DNA of 48,732 nucleotides, taken from positions 1 to 48,732 of the forward strand of contig JBBQKG010000025.1 of assembly GCA_038326655.1 (NCBI GenBank), in the 5' to 3' direction. The notes under the pieces are model-generated. The model was not told where the DNA came from. It worked only from the letters and a program-made list of their open reading frames with translations, and ran no database searches. A program made the translations under genes and the position numbers. The stretch's first letter is position 1. Every line of letters begins with the position of its first letter. The DNA comes from JBBQKG01 sp038326655 (GTDB taxonomy: Bacteria; Actinomycetota; Thermoleophilia; Solirubrobacterales; JBBDJG01). This document shows, one piece after another, positions 24,725-32,788 of the stretch.

Positions 24725-25954
24725 ATGACGCCCCGCACGATCCTCTACACGGGCAAGGGCGGGGTCGGCAAGACGAGCGTCGCGGCTGCCACGGCGCTCG
24801 CGATCGCGCGGCGAGGCTTTCGGACCGTCGTGCTCTCCACCGACCCCGCCCACAGCCTCTCCGACTCGCTCGAGGCCGAACTCGGCCCTGCGCCCGTGCC
24901 GGTCGCCGAGAACCTCTGGGGGCAGGAGGTCCAAGCGGAGGCCGAGATGGAGCGCCACTGGAACGCGGTCCAGGGCTGGCTTGCGAGCGTGCTCTCGGAC
25001 CGGGGCGTCGACCGGATCCTCGCGGAGGAGCTCACCGTTCCGCCCGGGATGGACGAGATCTTCGCGCTGCTCCAGCTCAAGCGCCACCACGAGTCCGACG
25101 AGTTCGACGTGATCGTCGTGGACTGCGCTCCCACCGGCGAGACATTGCGCCTGCTCTCGTTCCCCGAGGTCGCACGGTGGTGGCTGGAGAAGGTGTTCCC
25201 TTGGGAGAAGCGTCTCCTGAGCGCAGCGCGTCCCTTCGCCCGGACGATGCTCGACCTGCCGCTCCCGGGCAACGACGTGCTCTCCGAGGTCCAGCGGCTG
25301 GTCAGCAACCTGATCGAGATGAGCGAGATCCTCCGCGACCGCCAGCACGCCTCGATCCGGCTCGTGATGAACCCCGAGCGGATGGTCATCAAGGAGGCCC
25401 AGCGCACCTTCACCTATCTCAACCTCTACGGCTACCTGACCGACGCGGTGGTCGTGAACCGCGTCTTCCCCGAGGAGCTCGACGAGGGCTACTTCGCCGC
25501 CTGGCGCGCCGTCCAGCGCGAGCATGTCGCCTTGGTCGAGGAGGCGTTCGCGCCCGTGCCGGTGCTGCGCGCGCCGTTCTTCGAGCAGGAGGTGATCGGC
25601 CCCGCGATGCTCGCGCGGTTGGGTGCCGAGGTGTTCGACGGCCACGAGCCCGAGAGCGTCCTCTACCGCGACCTCAGGCAGGAGCTCGTGATGCTCGACG
25701 ACAGCGCGGAGCTGCGGCTCCGGATCCCGTTCGTCGAGAAGGCGGAGATCATGCTGAAGAAGATCGGCCTCGAGCTGATCGTGCGGGTCGGGCCGCACAA
25801 GCGCAACATCCTGCTGCCATCCGCGCTCACCTCCTTCCGGCCTCGTGAGGCGCGCTTCGAGGACGGCGCCCTGTTGGTGCGGTTCGGACGCGAGAACGAT
25901 GCGGACGATGGGCCGGCTCATCATCCGGTTTCAGGCGGGATCACCGCGCCTTAG
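24725..25954 (+). CDS. ArsA/GET3-family ATPase
   Basis: 409 aa. Deviant Walker A GKGGVGKTS (10-18), switch I STDPAHSLSDS and switch II DCAPTGETLRLL are intact, as in ArsA, Get3 and their bacterial relatives. No arsenic genes (arsR, arsB) are nearby and no Cys triad typical of arsenite binding is visible, so an arsenite pump role is unlikely. The next two small genes may be functional partners. ATG start 18 bases after the epimerase-domain gene. Confidence 0.85.
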   Translation: MTPRTILYTGKGGVGKTSVAAATALAIARRGFRTVVLSTDPAHSLSDSLEAELGPAPVPVAENLWGQEVQAEAEMERHWNAVQGWLASVLSDRGVDRILAEELTVPPGMDEIFALLQLKRHHESDEFDVIVVDCAPTGETLRLLSFPEVARWWLEKVFPWEKRLLSAARPFARTMLDLPLPGNDVLSEVQRLVSNLIEMSEILRDRQHASIRLVMNPERMVIKEAQRTFTYLNLYGYLTDAVVVNRVFPEELDEGYFAAWRAVQREHVALVEEAFAPVPVLRAPFFEQEVIGPAMLARLGAEVFDGHEPESVLYRDLRQELVMLDDSAELRLRIPFVEKAEIMLKKIGLELIVRVGPHKRNILLPSALTSFRPREARFEDGALLVRFGRENDADDGPAHHPVSGGITAP

Positions 25955-25957
25955 ACA

Positions 25958-26230
25958 ATGGACGACCTGTTCGCCAACGGCGATCCGTTCGAGCAGCTTC
26001 GCGACAGCGGCGAGCGTGCCGGAGTCGAGTTCCAGTGCCTCGACTTCTGCCCGATCTGCCGCACGGCGGACGTCCTCAGGGCAACGATGCCGGAGGAGCT
26101 CCGCCAGCACCTGCACAACCTCCAGCGCGAGGGGTTGCTCGCGATGCGGGCGTTGCTGGACCACTACATCCAGCACATGGACCAGGAGCGTGCCCGCTCG
26201 ATGCCGATCGAGGACATCCCGATTGAGTGA
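25958..26230 (+). CDS. Small conserved protein with CPIC motif
   Basis: 90 aa, soluble and acidic. One CxxC pair (DFCPICRTAD, residues 31-40), preceded by another Cys at 27, could bind metal or act in redox. The rest is helical. It starts three bases after the ArsA stop codon, so it is almost surely co-translated with it. No family is recognised; an accessory role to the ATPase is suggested by position only. Confidence 0.6.
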   Translation: MDDLFANGDPFEQLRDSGERAGVEFQCLDFCPICRTADVLRATMPEELRQHLHNLQREGLLAMRALLDHYIQHMDQERARSMPIEDIPIE

Positions 26231-26249
26231 GCACCGGCGCTCCGTGCGG

Positions 26250-26732
26250 ATGCTCGTGCGCATGCTCGATCCGGAGCAGCGCCTCGCCGGAGCCGCCGCT
26301 TTGGCGATCGTCGTGAGCATGTTCACGCCCTGGTGGCGGGACCCGGTGTTCGGCCTGTCCGCGTGGGGCGTCAACCGGCTCACCTGGATCGAGCTGTCGG
26401 TCTTGCTCGTGGCCGCCTCCGTCCTGCTGCTCCTCTTCCGGCGGGCCCAGGGGCGCGTCTTCCACCTGCCGCTCTCCGATGGCACGCTTGCGACCGGCGC
26501 CGGCGCCTGGGTCTGCCTGCTCGTGCTCGTCCGCGCCCTCGATCCGCCCACGAGAGTCGTCGCTGGCCACACGCTCGACTACGACCTGCGTTGGGGAGTC
26601 GCGCTCTGCTTGGCGGCCGGCGTGCTGCTTGCGATTGCCGGCGTCCGCGCCCGCCGGCGCTACCACCATGGCGAGCCGGAGTCGGTCGCCGCGGACGTGG
26701 ACGCGCAGCCGACGCTTCCGCTGCCCCGGTAG
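26250..26732 (+). CDS. Four-helix membrane protein of unknown function
   Basis: 160 aa with four predicted membrane segments (AALAIVVSMFTPWW, IELSVLLVAASVLLLLF, GAGAWVCLLVLVRAL, WGVALCLAAGVLLAIAGV) and a polar tail. A TTG at 26223, overlapping the previous stop codon, is an alternative start that adds nine residues. Third gene of the ArsA cluster. Confidence 0.55.
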   Translation: MLVRMLDPEQRLAGAAALAIVVSMFTPWWRDPVFGLSAWGVNRLTWIELSVLLVAASVLLLLFRRAQGRVFHLPLSDGTLATGAGAWVCLLVLVRALDPPTRVVAGHTLDYDLRWGVALCLAAGVLLAIAGVRARRRYHHGEPESVAADVDAQPTLPLPR

Positions 26733-26740
26733 GACAGCGC

Positions 26741-26923
26741 TCAGTACTGCGGCGCCAGCAGGCCCGCCACGAACACCAGTCCGATTCCGACCGCGATCAG
26801 CGGCTTCGATCCGGCCAGGTGCCCGAAGATGCCGACGCCGAAGCCCACCAGCATGAGCGTCACGATCGGCTGCGGCGAGGTCCGCAGCGATCCGAGCACG
26901 ATCAGATTTCCGAGGGCGTCCAC
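26741..26923 (-). CDS. Small two-helix membrane protein
   Basis: 60 aa from a GTG start. Two hydrophobic segments (IVTLMLVGFGVGIFGHLAG and LIAVGIGLVFVAGLLAP). It is convergent with the four-helix gene, with eight bases between stops, and divergent from moxR with 23 bases between starts. No function can be assigned. Confidence 0.5.
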   Translation of the reverse strand: MDALGNLIVLGSLRTSPQPIVTLMLVGFGVGIFGHLAGSKPLIAVGIGLVFVAGLLAPQY

Positions 26924-26946
26924 GCGCGTCTAAGTATCATCCACGG

Positions 26947-27861
26947 ATGATCGCGGGGTCGAACGACTCTAACCCCGCGTCGCTCGAGGAGGTCCGCGAG
27001 GGACTCGCCGGTGCCGGGTATCTCCCCTCCGAGTCGGCGACGCTGGTCTCGTACCTGGCCTACCGGCTGGGCAAGCCGGTGCTCGTCGAGGGTCCGGCCG
27101 GGGTCGGTAAGACCGAGCTCGCGAAAGCGCTCTCGCGCTTCACCGGGCGCTCGCTCGTGCGGCTTCAGTGCTACGAGGGCCTCGACGAGGCGAAGGCCCT
27201 CTACGAGTGGAACTACCGCAAGCAGCTGCTGCGCATCCAGACCGAGGCGGCCGGCACGGGCTGGGAGGACGTCCAGGAGGACATCTTCTCGGAGGACTTC
27301 CTGATGGCGCGCCCGCTGCTCACGGCGATCTCGACGACGGAGCCGGTGGTGCTCCTGATCGACGAGATCGACAAGACCGACCAGGAATTCGAGGCGATGC
27401 TGCTCGAGGTCCTGTCCGACTTCCAGATCTCGATCCCCGAGCTGGGCGTGGTGGAGGCGACGACCCATCCGCTCGTGCTCCTCACCTCCAACAACACGCG
27501 TGAGCTGACCGAGGCGCTGAAGCGGCGCTGCCTCTACCTGTGGCTCGACTATCCGGATGCCGAGCGGGAGCTCGAAATAGTGCGTCTCCACGTGCCCGAA
27601 TTGCCGGAGATGCTCTCCCGCAAGCTGGTCGAGATCGTGCACATGGTGCGTGGCCTCGACCTCAAGAAGCCGCCCTCGATCGCAGAGTCGATCGACTGGG
27701 CGCGCGCGCTGCTGCTGCTTGGCGCCTCGGACATCGACCGGACCACGTTCGAGCAGACCATGAGCATCGTCGTCAAGCACCGCACGGATCTCGACGTGGT
27801 GGCCGAACGCGTCGCCGTGCGCCTCGAAGATGGCGTCCTCGGACGGGCCGGACAGAGCTAG
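26947..27861 (+). CDS. MoxR-family AAA+ ATPase
   Basis: 304 aa. Walker A GPAGVGKTE (49-57), Walker B LLIDEID, sensor 1 LTSNNTRELTEALKRRC, and the MoxR-type ending. MoxR proteins act as chaperones that help assemble or load cofactors into partner complexes, normally together with a VWA protein. That partner is encoded directly downstream and overlaps by 32 bases. This subtype is close to CoxD of carbon-monoxide-dehydrogenase clusters, but no coxLMS genes are in the window. Confidence 0.88.
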   Translation: MIAGSNDSNPASLEEVREGLAGAGYLPSESATLVSYLAYRLGKPVLVEGPAGVGKTELAKALSRFTGRSLVRLQCYEGLDEAKALYEWNYRKQLLRIQTEAAGTGWEDVQEDIFSEDFLMARPLLTAISTTEPVVLLIDEIDKTDQEFEAMLLEVLSDFQISIPELGVVEATTHPLVLLTSNNTRELTEALKRRCLYLWLDYPDAERELEIVRLHVPELPEMLSRKLVEIVHMVRGLDLKKPPSIAESIDWARALLLLGASDIDRTTFEQTMSIVVKHRTDLDVVAERVAVRLEDGVLGRAGQS

Positions 27862-29257
27862 CCCCGGGCGGGGCTCGCTCTACGGGGGCCTGCCAGACGC
27901 CGGCTCGCCCGGGCTCGCGCCGCAGCTGGTGCGCTTCATCGACGAGCTTCGCCGCGAGGGCGTCAAGGTCGGCAGCGCCGAGATCCTCGACGCCGTCGGC
28001 GCGCTCGGCGAGGTGAGCTGGACCGAACGGGAGGACTTCCGCGAGACGCTGGCCGCAACGCTCGCCAAGTCGCAGGAGGACCGGCGCATATTCGAGCTGG
28101 TGTTCGACCGCTTTTTCTTCCGCGCGGTCGAGGCCGAGGCCGTCGAGAAGGGGCTCAAGGAGCAACGCTTCCAGGGCGGCGATCGCATCGACCTGGAGGA
28201 CCTCAAGGCCCGGATCCAGGAGGCGATCCGTCAGGGCCGCGACGGCGAGATGAGCGACCTCGCGCGGCTCGCGGTCGCGGCGCTCGGCGGCCAGGGGGAG
28301 AGCTCCGGAGTGATCGGCGTCGACGTCCAGCGCATCAGGCGCTCGCTCGACCTACGCCAGCAGTCCTCCAGGACCGACGACCCCGCGATGGAGGTGGAGC
28401 TGGACCGCGAGAACCTCCGGCGCTTCGAGCAGCACCTGCGCCGTGAGCTCGAGCGCGCCCTGATCCATCGCACCGAGAGCCTCCCTCCCGCGAAGCCGCT
28501 CGCGGAGTACGACCGCGCGCTTCCGGGCGGCCCGCTCCAGGACCTGGCCCAGGTGCACCGCGTGGTCGCGCAGCTGAAGCGCCGGATCGCCACGTCCGGG
28601 CACGAGCAGCGCGGGCGGCGACGAAGCCGGGCGATCGACATGCGGCGGACGATGCGCGCCTCGCTCGAGACGGGCGGCGTGCCGCTGCGCCTGCGCTATC
28701 GCCCGAAGCGGCCCCGGCGCCCCGAGATCTACGTGCTCTGCGACGTCTCCACCTCGGTGACGAGCGCCAGCGTGTTCTTCCTCTCGGTCCTGCACGCGCT
28801 TCACGACACCTTCCGCAAGCTCCGCAGCTTCGCGTTCGTCGAGCGGATCGACGAGGTCACCTCGATCTTCGAGCGCGAACGCAGCTTCAAGGCCGTCTCT
28901 CAGAAGATCGCCCGGGAGGCCGGCGTCGCGGACGTGTCGGGCTACACCGACTACGGGCGCGTGTGGCACGAGTTTCTCGCCCGTGTCTCGGACGACCTCG
29001 ACCCGCGCTCGACCGTGATCGTGCTGGGCGACGCGCGCACCAACGGGCGCGACCCGGCCGCGCCCATCTTCGGACAGGTCGCCGCGCGCGCCGGCCGGAC
29101 CTTCTGGCTCAATCCGGAGCCACGCCTCTACTGGAACTACGGCGACTCGGTGATGGCCACCTACGAGCCCTACTGCGACGGCGTCTTCGAGTGCTGGACC
29201 ACGAAGCAGCTCGAGCAGTTCGTGAACGTGATCGCGGGCAGCCCCGAGATCGTCTAG
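27830..29257 (+). CDS. VWA domain protein, CoxE-like
   Basis: 475 aa. The C-terminal half (about 300-475) is a von Willebrand A domain with a MIDAS motif DVSTS in YVLCDVSTSVTSAS and a conserved TDYGRVWHEF segment. The N-terminal half is helical with a short Arg/Gln-rich segment. It is the usual partner of MoxR ATPases. The ATG at 27830 lies inside the moxR end, so the pair is translationally coupled. The substrate complex is unknown. Confidence 0.85.
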   Translation: MASSDGPDRASPGRGSLYGGLPDAGSPGLAPQLVRFIDELRREGVKVGSAEILDAVGALGEVSWTEREDFRETLAATLAKSQEDRRIFELVFDRFFFRAVEAEAVEKGLKEQRFQGGDRIDLEDLKARIQEAIRQGRDGEMSDLARLAVAALGGQGESSGVIGVDVQRIRRSLDLRQQSSRTDDPAMEVELDRENLRRFEQHLRRELERALIHRTESLPPAKPLAEYDRALPGGPLQDLAQVHRVVAQLKRRIATSGHEQRGRRRSRAIDMRRTMRASLETGGVPLRLRYRPKRPRRPEIYVLCDVSTSVTSASVFFLSVLHALHDTFRKLRSFAFVERIDEVTSIFERERSFKAVSQKIAREAGVADVSGYTDYGRVWHEFLARVSDDLDPRSTVIVLGDARTNGRDPAAPIFGQVAARAGRTFWLNPEPRLYWNYGDSVMATYEPYCDGVFECWTTKQLEQFVNVIAGSPEIV

Positions 29258-29450
29258 CGCTCCGTAACCAATCCGCCCTTGACGCCTTGGCCGGCGCACT
29301 CTCCCCAGGCCACCCGCGGCTGCCGCGACCGTATTTCGCGAGCGAGCGTCGACCGTCAAGCACACTCGCTTTTCGCGCGGCAGCGACCTTGGGCTACTCC
29401 TACGTAGGGGCAGCCGTAACCTGAGGTTTGCGTGATACTGGGCGGAAGGA

Positions 29451-29477
29451 TGTCCCGGAAGAACTCAAACCGGGACA
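29451..29477. other. Hairpin upstream of the cupin gene
   Basis: TGTCCCGG and CCGGGACA form an eight-base perfect stem with an 11-base loop, in the 242-base gap between the VWA gene and the first cupin start. It could be a terminator for the VWA operon or a regulatory site. Nothing else was found in this gap. Confidence 0.4.
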
Positions 29478-29543
29478 CGCCGGGTCGACTGCGGGCTGGA
29501 TGAATTCAGCACCGACGGAAATGATTCAGGTGGGCGCCTCAGC

Positions 29544-29948
29544 GTGCGTTTCCTCGTGGAGGCTGCCGACTCGAACGGCAGCGCGAGCGTGTTCGAGTGC
29601 TTCGTTCCGGCCGGCGGGAACATGCCGGCGCCGCACAGTCACGACGCCTTCGAAGAGACCATCTACGGACTCGAGGGCGTGACGATTTGGATCGTTGACG
29701 ATCGGACGCTCGACATTGGCCCTGGTGAGGCCCTCTGCATACCTCGGGGTGCGGTCCACGGATTCGTCAACCACGGGACCGAAGACGCCAAGTTCCTCGG
29801 GGTCGCCAGCCCGGGCGTAATGACGCCGGACTACTTTCGTGAAATCCACGATGTGCTGGCGTCGAATCCCGGCGGCCCGCCGGACCGGACGAAGCTCGCG
29901 GAGGTCATGCGTCGGCACGGCTTAACGCCGGCGCCACCGGCCGGCTGA
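29544..29948 (+). CDS. Cupin-domain protein, N-terminal frameshift
   Basis: 134 aa as the open frame stands. Cupin motif 1 is PAPHSHDAFEETIYGLEG and motif 2 is PRGAVHGFVNHG; both metal-site His/Glu sets are present. Upstream, in a different frame, ATG 29521 reads MIQVG and relatives begin MIRVGGLxIRFL; inserting one G near 29534 would read VGGLSVRFLVEA, joining both frames. The gene is therefore a real cupin with a one-base deletion, either biological or an assembly error. It is the first gene of the low-GC accessory region. Confidence 0.7.
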   Translation: MRFLVEAADSNGSASVFECFVPAGGNMPAPHSHDAFEETIYGLEGVTIWIVDDRTLDIGPGEALCIPRGAVHGFVNHGTEDAKFLGVASPGVMTPDYFREIHDVLASNPGGPPDRTKLAEVMRRHGLTPAPPAG

Positions 29949-30004
29949 CACGCATCCGACATCCCATCGATCCCGCTGTGCTCAGGGATGCGAAGCCGTG
30001 GAGA

Positions 30005-31345
30005 ATGTGGCCCGTGGACGTTCCGGAGACTCGCTATGCCCTCAGCGGTGATCTGCAGATCGCCTACCAGGTGGTGGGCGAGGGGCCGCTCGACGTCGTG
30101 CTGGTTTCGTCATACCTGTCGAACATCGAGCTGTTCTGGGAGCTGCCGTCTTACTCGCGCTTCTTGGAGCGGCTCTCGTCCTTTGCCCGCCTGATCCTGT
30201 TCGAGCGGCGCGGGAGCGGGATGTCCGATGGGATTGCCGGGGCGACGCTGCTCGAGGAGCAGATCGACGACGTCCAGGCAGTGATCGACGCCGTCGGCTC
30301 TGAGCAGCCGGTACTGGCCTCTTACCTCGAGGGCTGCGGCTTGACCGCGCTGTTCGCGGCCTCCCACCCGGACCTGGTGCGGGCACTCGTGCTGGTCTCG
30401 CCGCAGCCCCGCCTGGTGGCAGGACCGGGATACGAGTGGGCGCCGAGCGTCGAAGAGCGCGCTGCAATCGTTCAAGCCATCGTCGAGTCCTGGGGCATCG
30501 ACTCGCCCGCAAACCCGTTGGCTGTCCTTGTTGGCGGCCAGGACGACCGGCTGCGGAGTCTGATGGCGCGCTTGCAGCGCCTCGCGATGAGTCCTGCTGC
30601 CGCTGCCGCTTCGCTGGCGATGATCGGCGAGACAGATGTGCGTGGCGTGCTTCCCAGCGTGCAGTGCCCGGCGCTGGTGCTGCGCCCTGAGCGCGAGACG
30701 TACCTCGACGAACGCCACTCGCGCTATGTCGCCGAGCACATCCCAAACGCCCGCTATGCGGAGTTTCCCGGGGAGGGGCCGTTCTGGTTCGGCGAGGAGG
30801 ACGCCGTCGCCGACGAGATTCAGCATTTCCTGACCGGAGTGCGGCGGCCGATAGTCAGCGACCGGGTGCTCGCGACGGTGCTGTTCACCGACATCGTCGG
30901 CTCGACCGAGCGGGCCGCCGAGCTAGGCGATGGCGCTTGGCGGTCCCTTCTGGAGCGCCACGACGGCCTGGTGCGCGAGGAGGTGCAGGGGCACCGCGGG
31001 CGGTTCGTGAAGTCACTCGGCGACGGCGCGCTGGCCGTGTTCGACGGTCCCAGCCGCGCGATCAGCAGCGCGACCGCGATCCGCGACCGGGTCCGCGACC
31101 TCGACCTGGAGATTCGCGCTGGTCTGCACACCGGCGAATGCGAACTGCTCCCCGATGACGATGTCGGCGGACTCGCGGTCCACATCGGCGCTCGCGTCAG
31201 CAGCCTCGCCGCACCGGGCGAGGTGCTCGTCAGCAGCACCGTCCGCGATCTCATCGTCGGCTCGGGCCAGACGCTGACCGACCGCGGCGAGTACGACCTC
31301 AAAGGCGTGCCCGGGCCGTGGCGACTCTTCGTCGTCGAGACGTAG
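30005..31345 (+). CDS. Class III adenylate/guanylate cyclase fused to a degenerate alpha/beta-hydrolase
   Basis: 446 aa. Residues 1-275 are an alpha/beta-hydrolase fold (LILFERRGSGMSD, LFAASHP). The nucleophile motif GxSxG reads ASYLEGC and the final His motif reads GEGPFWF, so both catalytic residues are lost; it may be a ligand sensor. Residues 285-446 form a cyclase homology domain with FTDIVGST, VKSLGDGALAVFD and GGLAVHIGARV, keeping the two metal-binding Asp. The product would be cAMP or cGMP. A GTG at 29978 is an alternative start. Confidence 0.8.
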   Translation: MWPVDVPETRYALSGDLQIAYQVVGEGPLDVVLVSSYLSNIELFWELPSYSRFLERLSSFARLILFERRGSGMSDGIAGATLLEEQIDDVQAVIDAVGSEQPVLASYLEGCGLTALFAASHPDLVRALVLVSPQPRLVAGPGYEWAPSVEERAAIVQAIVESWGIDSPANPLAVLVGGQDDRLRSLMARLQRLAMSPAAAAASLAMIGETDVRGVLPSVQCPALVLRPERETYLDERHSRYVAEHIPNARYAEFPGEGPFWFGEEDAVADEIQHFLTGVRRPIVSDRVLATVLFTDIVGSTERAAELGDGAWRSLLERHDGLVREEVQGHRGRFVKSLGDGALAVFDGPSRAISSATAIRDRVRDLDLEIRAGLHTGECELLPDDDVGGLAVHIGARVSSLAAPGEVLVSSTVRDLIVGSGQTLTDRGEYDLKGVPGPWRLFVVET

Positions 31346-31435
31346 ACCGCTGCCGCCTCTGACGACCGCAATACATGGGAAGCGGGCGCGAAGTAGTGTC
31401 GCGCGTTGACCGAACAGCGAGCAGGAGGGGAAGCG

Positions 31436-31831
31436 ATGGGTGCAGCTGAAAACCTAGCGATCATGCGGCGCGGTTACGAGGCCTTCAACTCGGGGGACAT
31501 GCAGACGCTCATCGAAGTATTCGACGAGGGCCTTGTGTGGCACTTGCCGGGGCGGAGCTCGATGGCCAACGACTACCAGGGCCGCGATGCGACTCTCGCC
31601 TACTTCGGCCAGCTGGCCCAGAAGACGGGGGGCACCTTCCGGGCCGAACTGGAGCGCTTGCTTGCCGACGATGACAACCGTGTGGTCGGCATCCAGCGCA
31701 GCACCGCGGAGCGAGACGGCAAGCGCCTGGAGGTTGGCGACTGCATTGTCTTCCAGCTCAAGGACGGTCGGGTTACGGACGCTCGAGAGCACTTCAACGA
31801 CCTCTACGCCTGGGACGAGTTCTGGTCGTAG
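31436..31831 (+). CDS. SnoaL-like (NTF2-fold) protein
   Basis: 131 aa. NTF2-like fold with MRRGYEAFNSGDMQTLIEVF and the fold ending VTDAREHFNDLYAWDEFW. A good ribosome-binding site (AGGAGG) lies ten bases before the ATG at 31436. Members are cyclases, isomerases or small-ligand binders, so no activity can be assigned. It has a separate leader and is probably monocistronic. Confidence 0.8.
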   Translation: MGAAENLAIMRRGYEAFNSGDMQTLIEVFDEGLVWHLPGRSSMANDYQGRDATLAYFGQLAQKTGGTFRAELERLLADDDNRVVGIQRSTAERDGKRLEVGDCIVFQLKDGRVTDAREHFNDLYAWDEFWS

Positions 31832-32140
31832 CGCCGTCCAGCGGATCCGAACGCTGGCTGTCCGAGTAGCGACTTCGAAGAGGCGAACCGCGGCGATCGG
31901 GAACCCGGCCGCGGCTAGGGCTGGTAGCCCGCCGTCCATCCACGCTTTGAGTCGCCATCGGGCCTCGTCTTTCCCACAGCCGAGGCCTGTGCAGCGTTGT
32001 TGCTGAGCACCGACAAACTAAACGGTCGTCCCGGGCAGCCTGGGGGTCGGCCGTGAGTTGGAGGCCGTCTGGGCGCGCTCGCATCCGCCAGGGGACCCAG
32101 TGTGCCTGGTCAGTCCCGGGCACTAGCCGATAATGAAGGC
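31832..32140. other. Intergenic region with no feature recognised
   Basis: About 310 bases between the SnoaL-like gene and the methyltransferase. I see no convincing open frame, tRNA, riboswitch or terminator in it; it should hold the methyltransferase promoter. Confidence 0.5.
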
Positions 32141-32782
32141 ATGCCCGCCGAGGAGTGGACCACGGCCGAGCACGTCCTTCGCTACCTCGGCCGCGCGGAT
32201 GGGTATCCGCGCCGCGCAGAGGGAGAAAGCGTCCTGCTCGACAATGTACCTCGCGACGCGCGTCGCATTCTCGACCTCGGGACGGGCGACGGTCGCCTGC
32301 TCGCCCTGCTTCGGATCGATCGCCCAGAGATGCTTGGCGTGGGCCTCGACTTCTCCGATCCCATGCTCGAGGCGGCAGGCGAGCGCTTCACCGACGATAA
32401 GCGCATCGAGCTCGTGAAGCACGACCTCGCCCAGCCGCGGCCCGCCCTCGGCCGCTTTGACGCGGTCGTTTCGTCTTTTGCGATCCACCATCTCGAGCAC
32501 GAGCGCAAGCGCTCGCTTTGCGGCGAGGTCTTCGATCTGCTCGAACCGGGCGGAGTGTTCGCGAACTTCGAGCATGTGGCGTCACCGACCGAGCGCCTGC
32601 ACTTGGCGTTCTTTGCGGCGATCGGCGAGCCGCTCGAGGATGAGGATCCGTCCGACCGCCTGCTCGATGTGGAGAGCCAGCTCGGGTGCCTGCGCGCGCT
32701 GGGTTTCGAGGACGTCGACTGCTATTGGAAGTGGCTCGAGATGGCGCTTCTCGTCGGCGTCAGACCGGCCGAGGTCCGTTAG
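32141..32782 (+). CDS. SAM-dependent methyltransferase
   Basis: 213 aa class I methyltransferase: motif I LDLGTGDGRLLALL, an acidic loop after beta-2 (GLDFSDPML), and motif post-I with SSFAIHHLEHE. The product is unknown. The ATG at 32141 begins MPAEEWTTAEH. The FAD monooxygenase follows six bases later, so the two are probably one operon and could modify the same small molecule. Confidence 0.82.
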   Translation: MPAEEWTTAEHVLRYLGRADGYPRRAEGESVLLDNVPRDARRILDLGTGDGRLLALLRIDRPEMLGVGLDFSDPMLEAAGERFTDDKRIELVKHDLAQPRPALGRFDAVVSSFAIHHLEHERKRSLCGEVFDLLEPGGVFANFEHVASPTERLHLAFFAAIGEPLEDEDPSDRLLDVESQLGCLRALGFEDVDCYWKWLEMALLVGVRPAEVR

Positions 32783-32788
32783 GCCTCG

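Noticed and set aside
22985..25924. 979-codon open frame on the minus strand
   Set aside because: Antisense to the C5-epimerase-domain and ArsA genes, which have clear motifs.
24725..25954. Arsenic-resistance operon
   Set aside because: Only the ATPase is present; no arsR, arsB, arsC or arsD is nearby.
26947..29257. Carbon monoxide dehydrogenase cluster
   Set aside because: The MoxR/VWA pair resembles CoxD/CoxE, but the catalytic subunit genes are absent.
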